From the NCBI RefSeq assembly GCF_035440685.1, contig NZ_DAORMW010000005.1: DNA of 64,000 bases. The stretch is one strand, 5' to 3'. This document shows, piece after piece, positions 13,242-22,074 of the stretch. This DNA comes from Accumulibacter appositus. GTDB taxonomy: Bacteria; Pseudomonadota; Gammaproteobacteria; Burkholderiales; Rhodocyclaceae. The notes beneath the pieces are model-generated. The model was not told the DNA's origin. It saw only the letters and a list, made by a program, of their open reading frames with translations, and did no database searches. Position numbers and translations under genes: made by a program. Position 1 is the first letter of the stretch, and each line of letters opens with the position of its first letter.

Positions 13242-15437
13242 TCATGCAAGCTCGAAGCGATCAAGGTTCATCACCTTGTTCCAGGCCGCCACAAAGTCAG
13301 CCATGAACGCCGGCTGCGAGTCGCTGCACGCATAGACTTCTGCGAGGGCTCTGAGCTGGGAATTCGAACCAAAGACGAGATCGACGATGGTCCCCGTCCA
13401 TTTCAGCTCGCCCGTCGCCCGATCACGCCCCTCCAAGACGCCTTCAGAGGTGGCGGACTTCTGCCACTTGGTGCCCATGTCGAGGAGATTCACGAAGAAG
13501 TCATTGCTCAAGGTTTCGGGGCGCGTGGTGAAGACACCGTGTTTGGACTGCCCGAAGTTCGCACCCAGAGCGCGCATGCCGCCGACGAGAACCGTCATCT
13601 CCGGAGCGGTCAGCGTCAGCAGGTTCGCCCGATCCACCAGCAACTCGGCCGCCAATCCCTCATCTCCCTTGCGGACGTAGTTGCGGAACCCGTCTGCGCT
13701 CGGCTCGAGAACCGCGAACGAGTCGGCATCGGTCTGCTCCTGCGAAGCGTCCATGCGCCCCGGCGAGAAGGAAACCTCTAGATCATGGCCGGCCTTCTTC
13801 GCTGCTGCCTCGATGGCTGCGCAGCCGCCAAGCACGATCAGGTCGGCCAGCGAGACCTTCTTGCCGCCGGACTGCGCGCCATTGAACGTTTTCTGGATAG
13901 CCTCCAGCGCCGCCAGTACCTTTGCCAGATCGGCCGGCTGGTTGAGCTGCCAATCTTTCTGCGGCGCGAGGCGGATGCGTGCGCCGTTGGCGCCGCCACG
14001 CTTGTCGCTGCCGCGGAAACTGGCCGCCGACGCCCAGGCGGTGGTGACCAGTTGTGAGATGGACAGACCACAGGCGAGGATGTTGGCCTTCAGGGCCGTA
14101 ATGTCCTGTTCATCGACCAGCACATGATCGACGGCAGGAATAGGGTCCTGCCAGATCAGCGCCTCCGTCGGCACCAGCTTGCCGAGGTAGCGCGCGCGCG
14201 GACCCATGTCGCGGTGGGTCAGCTTGAACCAGGCGCGGGCAAAGGCATCGGCGAACTCCTGCGGGTGCTGCATGAAGCGGCGCGAGATCTTCTCGTAGGC
14301 CGGGTCCATGCGCATCGCCATGTCGGCCGTGGTCATCATCGGGGCGTGCCGTCTGGCCGGGTCATGGGCATCCGGCACGGCGGTGGCCGCAGCGGGGTCC
14401 TTGGGCTGCCACTGGTGGGCGCCGGCCGGGCTCTTGGTCAGTTCCCATTCGTAGCCGAACAGGGTCTCGAAGTAGCCGCCATCCCACTGGATCGGGTTGG
14501 GGGTCCAGGCGCCTTCGATGCCGCTGGTTATCGCGTCCACTCCCTTGCCGGAGCCGAAGCTGCTTATCCAGCCCAGGCCCTGTTCCTCAATGGCTGCGCC
14601 TTCCGGTTCGCGACCGACGAGGGCGGTGTCGCCAGCACCGTGGGCCTTGCCGAAGGTGTGACCGCCAGCGGTGAGCGCCACGGTTTCGTAGTCGTCCATC
14701 GCCATTCTGGCGAAGGTCTCCCGGATGTCGCGCGCCGAGGCGAGCGGATCCGGATTGCCGTTCGGGCCTTCGGGATTGACGTAGATCAGGCCCATTTGCA
14801 CGGCGCCAAGCGGATTGTCGAGCTCGCGCTCGCCCTGGTAGCGCTCGTCGCCCAGCCAGGTGGTTTCCGGGCCCCAGTAGATATGGTCCTCCGGCTCCCA
14901 GATGTCCGGGCGGCCGCCGCCGAAACCGAAGGTCTTGAAGCCCATCGAATCCATCGCGACGTTGCCGGTGAGGACGATCAGGTCGGCCCAGGACAGCTTG
15001 CGGCCATATTTCTTCTTGATCGGCCAGAGCAGGCGGCGCGCCTTGTCAAGGTTGCCGTTGTCCGGCCAGCTGTTGAGCGGAGCGAAACGCTGCGCGCCGG
15101 TGCCGGCGCCGCCGCGACCGTCGGCGACGCGATAGGTGCCCGCTGCATGCCAGGTCATGCGCACGAAGAACGGCCCGTAGTGGCCATAGTCCGCCGGCCA
15201 CCAGTCCTGCGAATCGGTCATCAATGCATGCAGGTCCTTGACTACGGCATCCAGATCAAGGCTCTTGAACTCCTCGGCGTAGTTGAACGCCTCGCCCATG
15301 GGATTGGACTTTGACGACTGCTGGTGCAGCATCTTCAGGTTCAGTTGCTGGGGCCACCAAGTTGCGTTGCTTGGCGCCCCGGCGACAGTGTGGCTGCCAG
15401 CACCGCCCGCGAACGGGCACTTTGCTTCGGTTGACAT
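13242..15437 (-). CDS. katG: Catalase-peroxidase KatG
   Basis: The 731-aa haem enzyme breaks down hydrogen peroxide by catalase and peroxidase chemistry. The active site is visible: distal Arg93, Trp96 and His97 in VRMTWHAAGTYR, proximal His260 in GGHTFGKAHG, and the Trp96-Tyr219-Met245 set that forms the catalase adduct. The second, haem-free domain follows (SWAD-like motifs at both halves). ATG 15437 follows AAGGAGAG; an earlier in-frame ATG at 15470 lacks a site. No oxyR or other redox regulator is adjacent. The 338 bp upstream (15438-15775) hold no gene that I can recognise. Confidence 0.97.
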   Translation of the reverse strand: MSTEAKCPFAGGAGSHTVAGAPSNATWWPQQLNLKMLHQQSSKSNPMGEAFNYAEEFKSLDLDAVVKDLHALMTDSQDWWPADYGHYGPFFVRMTWHAAGTYRVADGRGGAGTGAQRFAPLNSWPDNGNLDKARRLLWPIKKKYGRKLSWADLIVLTGNVAMDSMGFKTFGFGGGRPDIWEPEDHIYWGPETTWLGDERYQGERELDNPLGAVQMGLIYVNPEGPNGNPDPLASARDIRETFARMAMDDYETVALTAGGHTFGKAHGAGDTALVGREPEGAAIEEQGLGWISSFGSGKGVDAITSGIEGAWTPNPIQWDGGYFETLFGYEWELTKSPAGAHQWQPKDPAAATAVPDAHDPARRHAPMMTTADMAMRMDPAYEKISRRFMQHPQEFADAFARAWFKLTHRDMGPRARYLGKLVPTEALIWQDPIPAVDHVLVDEQDITALKANILACGLSISQLVTTAWASAASFRGSDKRGGANGARIRLAPQKDWQLNQPADLAKVLAALEAIQKTFNGAQSGGKKVSLADLIVLGGCAAIEAAAKKAGHDLEVSFSPGRMDASQEQTDADSFAVLEPSADGFRNYVRKGDEGLAAELLVDRANLLTLTAPEMTVLVGGMRALGANFGQSKHGVFTTRPETLSNDFFVNLLDMGTKWQKSATSEGVLEGRDRATGELKWTGTIVDLVFGSNSQLRALAEVYACSDSQPAFMADFVAAWNKVMNLDRFELA

Positions 15438-15775
15438 GGTTCTCTCCTTTGGCTGTTTGAAATTGACCACCCGATTCGGTCCGGCGATTGGGCAGCGATC
15501 AATAAACGGAGTGCTGCCAACGGGTCTGCCTTCACAGTTCCCCGCCTGTACGCCAGACGATCCAAGTCTAGGATGGCCCGACGCATTGTTCCAATCAATT
15601 GTTGGTATAGACGCGATTGCGTATGGCTATTCACCAGCCAGCGCTCCCGCTTCTGCCTGGTCTCGACGCGGTGCTGGATACGACGGCTGCTGCGCGGGTC
15701 CGTTCTTCATCGCCATGGAGCGCGACCATCGGGAGGTGCTTAGCACGCTCGAATTCGAGGAGAGGCGCACCGAAT

Positions 15776-16157
15776 CCAGTCAGAACGCCCGGCGTCGATC
15801 ATCGAGCCCAACTCCTGATCGGCGAGAATCTGATCAAGCGCAAAGCGCAGGTCGCCGACACGAGCGATCGCCTCCTCGCCCTGGGCCGCCCCCTGCAGGC
15901 GCCCGACAAGGCCGAAGATCTTGCCGCGCCACCGCGAACGGTCGCTGCCGACATGCTACAGGTGCAGACTGGCATAGCCGTGACTGGCCCAGTAGGCGCC
16001 AAGGTAACTGTAGCCCCTCCGCGAGACGAGTCGACGCCAGGAAAAGTACGAACAACGCCGTCCCGGTGGCTGCGGTGATTCTGAGCAAGGGCCTGCTGGA
16101 TGCGGGTATCGCGTTGTCAGCTGAGAAAGCTGGCCTGTGAAGCTTGATAAATTTCAT
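15776..16157 (-). pseudogene. Broken alpha/beta-hydrolase (dienelactone/PAF-acetylhydrolase-like)
   Basis: On the minus strand, after an initial frame from ATG 16157 (MKFIKLHRP), homology shifts to another frame: RRGYSYLGAYWASHGYASLHL, an amber codon where related proteins have Gln, then HVGSDRSRWRG and EEAIARVGDLRFALDQ. The YLGxxWASHGYxSxHLQHxGSD pattern is typical of predicted dienelactone-hydrolase-like proteins. The frameshift near 16045, the internal TAG and the abrupt end at about 15776 show that the gene is dead. Confidence 0.6.
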
Positions 16158-16255
16158 GGCGGGACCTGGCAGCCAAATAAAGGGGGGTATGACGACTCCC
16201 ATCGACCATTGCTTTGCCGCCAAATTTCGGACCTGCAGCGAGTTGGCCAAAGGTG

Positions 16256-16717
16256 TCAGTCTGCGCTGCGCCATTCGAGAACCTTCTGAAAACTGGAAAC
16301 AAGAAGGTAGGAATCGATTTTCACCCTGACGACGGCACAGGTCGGAGAGGCTGCAAATTCGGCCAGATAGGGGTGGCAGGCGAGGAACAGGTCGAGCAGG
16401 GGAGCGCGTTCACCAGAGCCCGCTTCCCGTGCCTTGCCGATGGCGGTTACCGCCATGGAATCCTGGGTATCAGAGCCCTTGTTCTCGCGGTTGTCGATCA
16501 GCAGGGCAACCCGAGAATTGGCCACGATGTTGGCGAACTTGCACGTCGTCCTGTCAGTCAGAACGACCAGCTGCCGCAGGTCGCTGGAGGCCACAAATGC
16601 CATCAGGCTGGTGAAAGGCTGGCCGTGGTCGTCGGTTGCCAGCACCGCGAAACGCTGCGCCCGAAACAGATCACTCAGAATCTTCTGTATCTCGACATCT
16701 GTGCTCATCACGTCCAT
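16256..16717 (-). CDS. Pyridoxamine-phosphate-oxidase-like FMN-binding protein
   Basis: The 153-aa product has the split-barrel flavin-binding pattern: ILSDLFRAQRFAVLATDDHGQPFTSLMAFV, followed by TDRTTCKFANIVANSRVALLIDNR and a DSMAVTAIGKA segment. The family includes PNPOx-like reductases and haem-handling HugZ relatives; the substrate is unknown. ATG 16717 or 16708 could be the start, and an upstream in-frame extension looks non-coding. It lies downstream of the photolyase gene on the same strand, though the gap of about 390 bp makes co-transcription uncertain. Confidence 0.75.
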   Translation of the reverse strand: MDVMSTDVEIQKILSDLFRAQRFAVLATDDHGQPFTSLMAFVASSDLRQLVVLTDRTTCKFANIVANSRVALLIDNRENKGSDTQDSMAVTAIGKAREAGSGERAPLLDLFLACHPYLAEFAASPTCAVVRVKIDSYLLVSSFQKVLEWRSAD

Positions 16718-17108
16718 TCCGCAAAGGAAGCCGGGTTCGACGCCTGTTTCGAAAACAGCGGCAACAGGCCGCCGCTGCCCAGCGAGTTCGCACAATTGCT
16801 GGAGAGCGTACAGGCAAGCTGCGGGGAGATGCTGTCGGAAGCCTCCCTGGCGTGGGGCTGCGGCGCATTGGACGCACATCCACTGAGCAGGATGGCCAGC
16901 GTCACAAGGCCAAATCTGGTGTTTCGTCGAGTGCTTCGCAAGGCTTTCCCCAAGTCAGGAGTGGGCGAGTAGGCACGGCGTGACGTGGGTCGCCCAGCCC
17001 GCATCGAACCACAGCTGGCAATGGCCAGTTCGTTCGCCATCCGGGCGAAGACGGGGGGCATCGACCAGCCTCTCCTTGCCGTGGTAGCCAAGTATCCAGG
17101 CAAGAGGA

Positions 17109-18647
17109 TCATAGGCGATCCAGCGACTTGCGTAGCTCGCCGGCCTGCTCCTGTAAGGAACGTCGCGTCGCCTCATCCATTTTCGCCCACTGGCGATAGA
17201 CCAGACCGAGACGCGGATTGGTCGAGAGTTTTCCGGCGTTGCGCGCAAAGAAGTCCCAGTAGAGCGAGTTGTAGGGGCAGGCTCGCTCGCCGATACGCAG
17301 CTTTTTGTTGTAATGACAGCCCTTGCAGTAGTCACTCATGCGATCGATGTAGGCGGCGCTGGATACGTACGGCTTGGTGGCCAGCAGTCCGCCGTCGGCG
17401 AACTGGCTCATGCCGAGGGTGTTGGGGAGTTCGACCCATTCGAAGGCGTCGATATAGACACCGAGATACCAGCGATGCACGGCAGCGGGATCCAGGCCGG
17501 CCAGCAGCGCAAAGTTGCCGATCACCATCAGTCGCTGGATGTGGTGGGCGTAGGCCTGTTCGAGGGACTGCCCGATGGCATGGGCAAGGCAGCGCATCCT
17601 GGTCTGGCCGGTCCAGAACCATCCGGGCAGCGGCCGGGCGTGGGCGAAGACGTTTTGCTCGACATACTCCGGCATGTGCGCCCAGTAGAAGCCGCGAATG
17701 TACTCGCGCCAGCCGATGATCTGCCGGATGAAGCCTTCGGCAGTTGCCAGCGATACCCGCCCCGCGCGCCAGGCGGCGTCGACCCTGGCAACGACCTCGC
17801 GCGGGGCGAGCATCTTGGTGTTGAGGGCGAACGACAAGAGCGAGTGAAACATCCGCCAGGCGCGATAGCTCATCGCGTCCTGAAAGTCGCCGAAGTAGGG
17901 CAGTGCCTTTTCGACAAAGGCGTCGAGTTGCTGCAAGGCTTCGGCACGATTGAGCGGCCAGGCCAGCTGTGCCGCGTTGGCCTGGCCGAAGCTGCAGACC
18001 CCTGCGGCGACGATCGTCTGCCAGAGCGCCGAATGGTCGTGCGAGGCCCGCAGGTCTGCGGGTTCGGACGGTAGGCCTGGCCAGGGCTTGCGGTTGTCGT
18101 GGTCGAAGTTCCATTGGCCGCCAACGGGTCGGCTAGCGCCATCAACGAGGATGCGATGTTGCACCCGCATGTGGCGGTAAAAGTGCTCCATCAGCCATTG
18201 CTTACGGCCCGCAAACAGCCGCGCGGCTTCATCGCGCAGAGTATAGAAGTGCTCGCTTTCCACCATTCGGCAGGGGATGGATTGACGCCGACCGTAGTCG
18301 GCCAGTTGCGCGTCGAGTCGCCATTCGTCGGGGGCCTGGTATTCGCAGGCACGGATGTTGAACCGAACCAGCAGCGCATCGAGGTTGTCCGGCAGCGCTT
18401 GCCGGTTGTCCGGATCGTCGATCGCAAGGTAGTGCACGCGGTGTCCGGCGGCGCGCAACTGAGAGGCCAACTCGCGCATCGCGGCAAAGATGGCGAGGAT
18501 TTTCTGCGCGTGGTGCAGCACGTAGTCGGTTTCCTGGCGCATTTCCATGAACACGTACAGCACGTCGGCGCGCCGCTCCGCGAACCAGGAATGCCGTGGA
18601 TTGAGCTGATCCCCGAGAAGCAGCCGCAGGGTGGTGCCGGGACTCAT
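17109..18647 (-). CDS. Iron-sulfur cryptochrome/photolyase (FeS-BCP, PhrB type)
   Basis: The 512-aa flavoprotein belongs to the bacterial FeS photolyase group, known to repair (6-4) photoproducts with light in Agrobacterium PhrB. The N-terminal antenna domain begins LRLLLGDQLNPRHSWF. The C-terminal FAD domain contains WREYIRGFYWAHMPEY, WFWTGQTRMRCLAHAI and WYLGVYIDAFEWVELPN. Four cysteines for a 4Fe-4S cluster are present: one in MRCLAHA and three at about 441, 444 and 457 (YCKGCHY...ACPYN), with spacing identical to PhrB. ATG 18647 has CAGGAAA upstream. It follows the FAD oxidoreductase gene in the same direction. Confidence 0.93.
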   Translation of the reverse strand: MSPGTTLRLLLGDQLNPRHSWFAERRADVLYVFMEMRQETDYVLHHAQKILAIFAAMRELASQLRAAGHRVHYLAIDDPDNRQALPDNLDALLVRFNIRACEYQAPDEWRLDAQLADYGRRQSIPCRMVESEHFYTLRDEAARLFAGRKQWLMEHFYRHMRVQHRILVDGASRPVGGQWNFDHDNRKPWPGLPSEPADLRASHDHSALWQTIVAAGVCSFGQANAAQLAWPLNRAEALQQLDAFVEKALPYFGDFQDAMSYRAWRMFHSLLSFALNTKMLAPREVVARVDAAWRAGRVSLATAEGFIRQIIGWREYIRGFYWAHMPEYVEQNVFAHARPLPGWFWTGQTRMRCLAHAIGQSLEQAYAHHIQRLMVIGNFALLAGLDPAAVHRWYLGVYIDAFEWVELPNTLGMSQFADGGLLATKPYVSSAAYIDRMSDYCKGCHYNKKLRIGERACPYNSLYWDFFARNAGKLSTNPRLGLVYRQWAKMDEATRRSLQEQAGELRKSLDRL

Positions 18648-18765
18648 GCGATTTCCTGACAAAGCCCGCTGCGCTGGCATTGCGGCAAGCCGCGCGTCAG
18701 AGGGAAAGCTTCGTGGCAGGGCCGCGCCGCGGTGGGCAGAGGGCGCATCTGACCAGCTGCGGCGG

Positions 18766-19758
18766 TCAGCATCGCGTGAACGAGCGCAACGCCTGTTCGG
18801 CCAGCGCCTGGCCGCTGCGCCAGGCACCCTCCACTTTGCCGCCGTTGAGCCAGTCTCCGCAAAGGCCCAGTGCAATGTCTGGGCGCCAGACGCAGCCCTC
18901 GTGGAGGGCCGGTTCGGTGTCGGCGTAACGCCAGCGGTGCACAGTCCAGTCCTGTGGAGCCGGACCGCCGAGTTGGCCAAAGGCGGCTAGCAGGGCTGCG
19001 GCGACGCTCTCGGGATCTTCTTCCAGATGCGCCTCACTCCATTCTGCGCATGCGTGCAGCAGCCAGGTTTCCTGGCCGCCGCGGCCCGGCTTGCTGCTGT
19101 TGCGGGCGATCCAGCGCAGTGGGCCGTGATTGACGAAGGCGGCATCGAACGGCAGGTCGACCGGCGAGGCAAAGCGCAGCATCAGCGCCCAACAGCCGCG
19201 CATCACCGCGCCGCCGGCCAGTTCCGCCAGTTCGGGGGCGGCTTGCTGCAACAGTGCTGCCGCCTGCGGCGCCGGTACGGCGAGCAGGACCGCTGAGAAA
19301 CGCGTCTCCAGCCAGCCTTGTTGCGCCGAAAAGATCTGCCAGCCGTGCGCCTGCTGCCGGAGTTGCTCGATGTTCGTTGCTGCCTGCACGGCAAGCGTGC
19401 TGGCCAGATACCGGGCAGGCGCCGTCATGGCAGGCATGCCGACAAAGCGCTCGACGGTCGACTCGCGTCCTTGCGCAGAATCTCCATCAAACATCCATAG
19501 CCTGGGATCCCAAACGCCGGCAACCCCGGCCTGCTGCCAGCGAGCCACTTCGGCGCGGAAAGCGGGGTGGCGAGCGGTGAAATACTGGGCACCGTGATCG
19601 CATTGCCAGTCGTCGCCTCGACGGGTGCTCATGCGTCCGCCGGAGCCACGACTCTTGTCGAACAGACTGACTTTGAGGCCGGCGCCTTGCAGTGCCGTGG
19701 CGCAGGAGAGGCCGGCGATGCCGGCACCGACCAGCGCAAGATGGGGAGTCGGATTCAT
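18766..19758 (-). CDS. FAD-dependent oxidoreductase (amine-oxidase/renalase-like)
   Basis: The 330-aa product begins with a Rossmann dinucleotide site (LALVGAGIAGLSCA, residues 8-21), then SLFDKSRGSGGRMSTRR, CDHGAQYFTAR and a C-terminal LGLCGDWLNGGKVEGAWRSG, the pattern of NAD(P)/FAD oxidoreductases related to renalase. The substrate is unknown. The start at 19758 leaves a normal short N-terminus. This gene often neighbours FeS photolyases in proteobacteria, so a role in flavin or photoprotection chemistry is a reasonable inference. Confidence 0.87.
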   Translation of the reverse strand: MNPTPHLALVGAGIAGLSCATALQGAGLKVSLFDKSRGSGGRMSTRRGDDWQCDHGAQYFTARHPAFRAEVARWQQAGVAGVWDPRLWMFDGDSAQGRESTVERFVGMPAMTAPARYLASTLAVQAATNIEQLRQQAHGWQIFSAQQGWLETRFSAVLLAVPAPQAAALLQQAAPELAELAGGAVMRGCWALMLRFASPVDLPFDAAFVNHGPLRWIARNSSKPGRGGQETWLLHACAEWSEAHLEEDPESVAAALLAAFGQLGGPAPQDWTVHRWRYADTEPALHEGCVWRPDIALGLCGDWLNGGKVEGAWRSGQALAEQALRSFTRC

Positions 19759-19816
19759 AATCTCGTTGTCAATCCTCTGTCGGACAAGCCGCCGCGCGGA
19801 TTCTTCCCGGCACAAG

Positions 19817-20104
19817 TCAGTGCCAGCCTTGCAGCCACTGCCGGCCATCGCTTAGATCACGCCAGGACAGCGAAAACACCCGCCGAGAATACACGGCTTC
19901 GATAACGATGGTTTCAATGCGGCTGTCTGGATGCTTGGGCTGAATCACCCCGGTAACCATGAAGTGCTTCTCCTTGCCATACGGGGAAGCCGCCGTCCAC
20001 TTGCTGAGCAGCAGCTTCTTCGGGTTAAGGTGGCGAGAAGCCGGTGAACCGAACGCCGGTACTTCGGATTCGGGTGCAGAAGATGGTTTCTCCGCTTTTA
20101 TCAT
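19817..20104 (-). CDS. TIGR02450-family tryptophan-rich protein
   Basis: The 95-aa product contains HLNPKKLLLSKWTAASPYGKEKHF, then VIEAVYSRRVFSLSWRDLSDGRQWLQGW, matching the small TIGR02450 Trp-rich family. Its function is unknown; it commonly lies beside photolyase genes. ATG 20104 follows AGGACAA. It is the first gene of the leftward arm of a divergent cluster, facing the SDR gene across about 180 bp. Confidence 0.85.
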   Translation of the reverse strand: MIKAEKPSSAPESEVPAFGSPASRHLNPKKLLLSKWTAASPYGKEKHFMVTGVIQPKHPDSRIETIVIEAVYSRRVFSLSWRDLSDGRQWLQGWH

Positions 20105-20281
20105 ATTTGTCCTAGACAGCCACAAGCTGTGAGCGTAATGTACACCACAACGACGATATCTGTGGCCTAAAGTTTTTCTTTGTCTACTACACCAAAGCTT
20201 TCGATCGTTCAATCTGATGCTCTCAGCGACGCTCCGGGGAATCCCGTCCCAAAAAGCCGCTGCAACTGGAGAAGAGATATC
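20105..20281. promoter_or_regulatory. Shared control region of the divergent photolyase cluster
   Basis: This gap separates the leftward Trp-rich/FAD/photolyase genes from the rightward SDR/DUF3429 genes. It contains a perfect dyad ACAGC-CACAA-GCTGT at 20116-20130 and a TGTACA palindrome at 20139-20144. MerR-type light regulators use short palindromes in such regions, but no regulator gene is in the window and I cannot name the binding protein. Confidence 0.35.
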
Positions 20282-21022
20282 ATGGAAAAAATAGCCTTGG
20301 TCACTGGAGCAGCAGGCGGACTCGGTCAGGCGGTGGCGGCCAGGTTGGCAGAGGCTGGCTGGCGACTACTGGTGAGCAGCCGAGAGGGTGAGCGCCTAAG
20401 CCACAGCTACGGGGACAGGCATTTGCAGGTGGTCGCTGACTGCTCCAGCGTGGCCGGATCGCGCCACATTTTCGAGGTCGCCAAGGCGCACCAAATGCTG
20501 CCCACGGCCTTCGCGCACTGCGTTGGCAACATTCGCCTGGGCGCATTGCATCGCCTCTCCGAGGCCGACTTTACGGCCTGCCTCAACGCCAATCTGGTCA
20601 GCGCCTTCCATACACTGGCAGCCTTCGTCGGTGCCTTGCGCGACGCCAAGTGCCCCGGATCGGCGGTGCTGGTCTCGTCGGCTGCTGCGCGCATCGGTAC
20701 TCCCAATCACGAAGCGGTAGCGGCAGCGAAAGCCGGTGTCGAAGGACTGGTACGCAGCGCGGCGTCGACCTACGCGAGCAATGCCATCCGAATCAACGCT
20801 GTCGCACCCGGCATCATGGACACGCCAGCCTCGACCGCAATTCTCGGCACCACCATGGGGCGCGAGGCGGCGGCTCGCCAGTACCCCTTGCCGGGCATTG
20901 GCTCCCCCGACGAGCTGGCCGAACTGATGGTCTGGCTGCTCTCGGACAAGGCGGCCCGGGTAACCGGCCAGGTGTGGTCGATGGATGCCGGTTTTTCCAC
21001 CATTCGACCGCTGGTCAGGTAG
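20282..21022 (+). CDS. SDR-family oxidoreductase lacking the usual catalytic tyrosine
   Basis: The 246-aa product has the short-chain dehydrogenase fold: TGAAGGLGQ cofactor loop (residues 8-16), CVGNIRLG in place of NNAG, VLVSSAAARIG with the serine, and a C-terminal NAVAPGIMDTP plus VTGQVWSMDAG. The YxxxK site reads VAAAK, so the tyrosine is replaced by valine while the lysine remains. This argues for altered or lost catalysis. ATG 20282 has GGAGAAG upstream. It heads the rightward arm of the photolyase cluster. Confidence 0.9.
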   Translation: MEKIALVTGAAGGLGQAVAARLAEAGWRLLVSSREGERLSHSYGDRHLQVVADCSSVAGSRHIFEVAKAHQMLPTAFAHCVGNIRLGALHRLSEADFTACLNANLVSAFHTLAAFVGALRDAKCPGSAVLVSSAAARIGTPNHEAVAAAKAGVEGLVRSAASTYASNAIRINAVAPGIMDTPASTAILGTTMGREAAARQYPLPGIGSPDELAELMVWLLSDKAARVTGQVWSMDAGFSTIRPLVR

Positions 21023-21028
21023 GACGCG

Positions 21029-21505
21029 ATGGACCACTCACTGCCCAATCCCATTGCACGCATTCCAAACATGCCGCGAAGCGTCGCCCTGCTCGCTTAC
21101 GGAGGACTGTTGCCGTTTCTCGTCCTCGCCCCCGCCAGTCTCGTCGACCCGCAGCACGCAAGCTTATGGAGCGACGCGCTGTTTGCCTACGGTGCGGTGA
21201 TCCTGACCTTTGTCGGCGCCCTGCATTGGGGATTCGCCATGACTTTGCCTGATTTGAGCGCGAGTCGGCGGACGCGGTGCTTCGCCTGGAGTGTCGTCCC
21301 GGCGCTGCTCGCCTGGTCGGCATTTCTGTTCTCGCCGATACTGGCAAGTGTCCTGCTGGTAACCGGGTTTCTGACCCACTACTGGCAGGATAGATTCCTG
21401 GTCGCCGCCAGCCACTTACCGGCGTGGTACCTGCCGTTGCGCTTCCGGCTGACTACCGTGGCCTGCATCTGCCTGACCGCAGGAGCTAGCGCTGCAGCCT
21501 GGTAG
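21029..21505 (+). CDS. DUF3429 membrane protein
   Basis: The 158-aa product has about four hydrophobic helices and the DUF3429 markers LLAYGGLLPFL, YGAVILTFVGALHWGFAM and LTHYWQDRFL. Its function is unknown. It starts 7 bp after the SDR stop, so the two are almost certainly co-transcribed. The pairing of DUF3429, an SDR and a photolyase is familiar from other proteobacteria. Confidence 0.85.
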   Translation: MDHSLPNPIARIPNMPRSVALLAYGGLLPFLVLAPASLVDPQHASLWSDALFAYGAVILTFVGALHWGFAMTLPDLSASRRTRCFAWSVVPALLAWSAFLFSPILASVLLVTGFLTHYWQDRFLVAASHLPAWYLPLRFRLTTVACICLTAGASAAAW

Positions 21506-21537
21506 TCGGTTGCAAGCGATCGCGCAAAGGAGCAACT

Positions 21538-21897
21538 ATGAACGCCTTCAACAGACTTCCGGGATTCGTGCAAACGCCCGCCGGACGGGAGCGCGATGTG
21601 CTCCGTTGGCTGCCCCGCGTGCTCGTGTTCGGCACGCTGCTGCTGGCCCTGCCGTCGCTTGTGGCGAGGATTTTTCTCGGTGCAGGGGATGCCGTGGAAG
21701 CCTCGACTCATCTCCAGATGATCGACATTATTGCCCTCAGTATCGTCGTCCTGCACTGGACGGCGGTGCTCACGGTAGCGATTGCTGCCTTCATCGTCAT
21801 GGTCATGAAAGGTCCCGCTTATGTCGCGGACGCCTATCCCGTCGCGGATTCGGAAACCCCGGATTCTCCCGAATGCCGCCAGCCGACTTCGTACTGA
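21538..21897 (+). CDS. Small two-helix membrane protein of unknown function
   Basis: The 119-aa product has two predicted transmembrane helices, at about residues 27-48 (VLVFGTLLLALPSLVARIFL) and 62-90 (IIALSIVVLHWTAVLTVAIAA). Its tail is polar and proline-containing. An AAGGAG site precedes ATG 21538. I do not recognise the family. It follows DUF3429 by 32 bp and may belong to the same transcript. Confidence 0.65.
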   Translation: MNAFNRLPGFVQTPAGRERDVLRWLPRVLVFGTLLLALPSLVARIFLGAGDAVEASTHLQMIDIIALSIVVLHWTAVLTVAIAAFIVMVMKGPAYVADAYPVADSETPDSPECRQPTSY

Positions 21898-22074
21898 AGA
21901 ATTGTTCGCCAAGTGTTTCAGGCTACTGCCGGAGCAAATGGAAACCGGGACCACAGACTCGACTTGCACCGCAAGGAGGCCCACCAGTGGCCCCTCTGAT
22001 CGCTGATCAACGAATGTGTCCGTGCAAACTCGATCTGCGCGCGATCGAACTTGTCGGCTACAGGAAGGAGGCAA

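Noticed and set aside
12261..13781. 506-codon plus-strand frame spanning the RES/Xre antisense and the katG end
   Set aside because: It crosses several independent genes on the other strand and shows no domain.
14124..15314. 396-codon plus-strand frame opposite katG
   Set aside because: GC-rich antisense shadow of an unambiguous katG; no recognisable domain and no ribosome-binding site.
15617..16078. 153-codon plus-strand frame upstream of the FMN-binding gene
   Set aside because: The minus strand here reads as a decayed alpha/beta-hydrolase with recognisable motifs, so the plus frame is its shadow.
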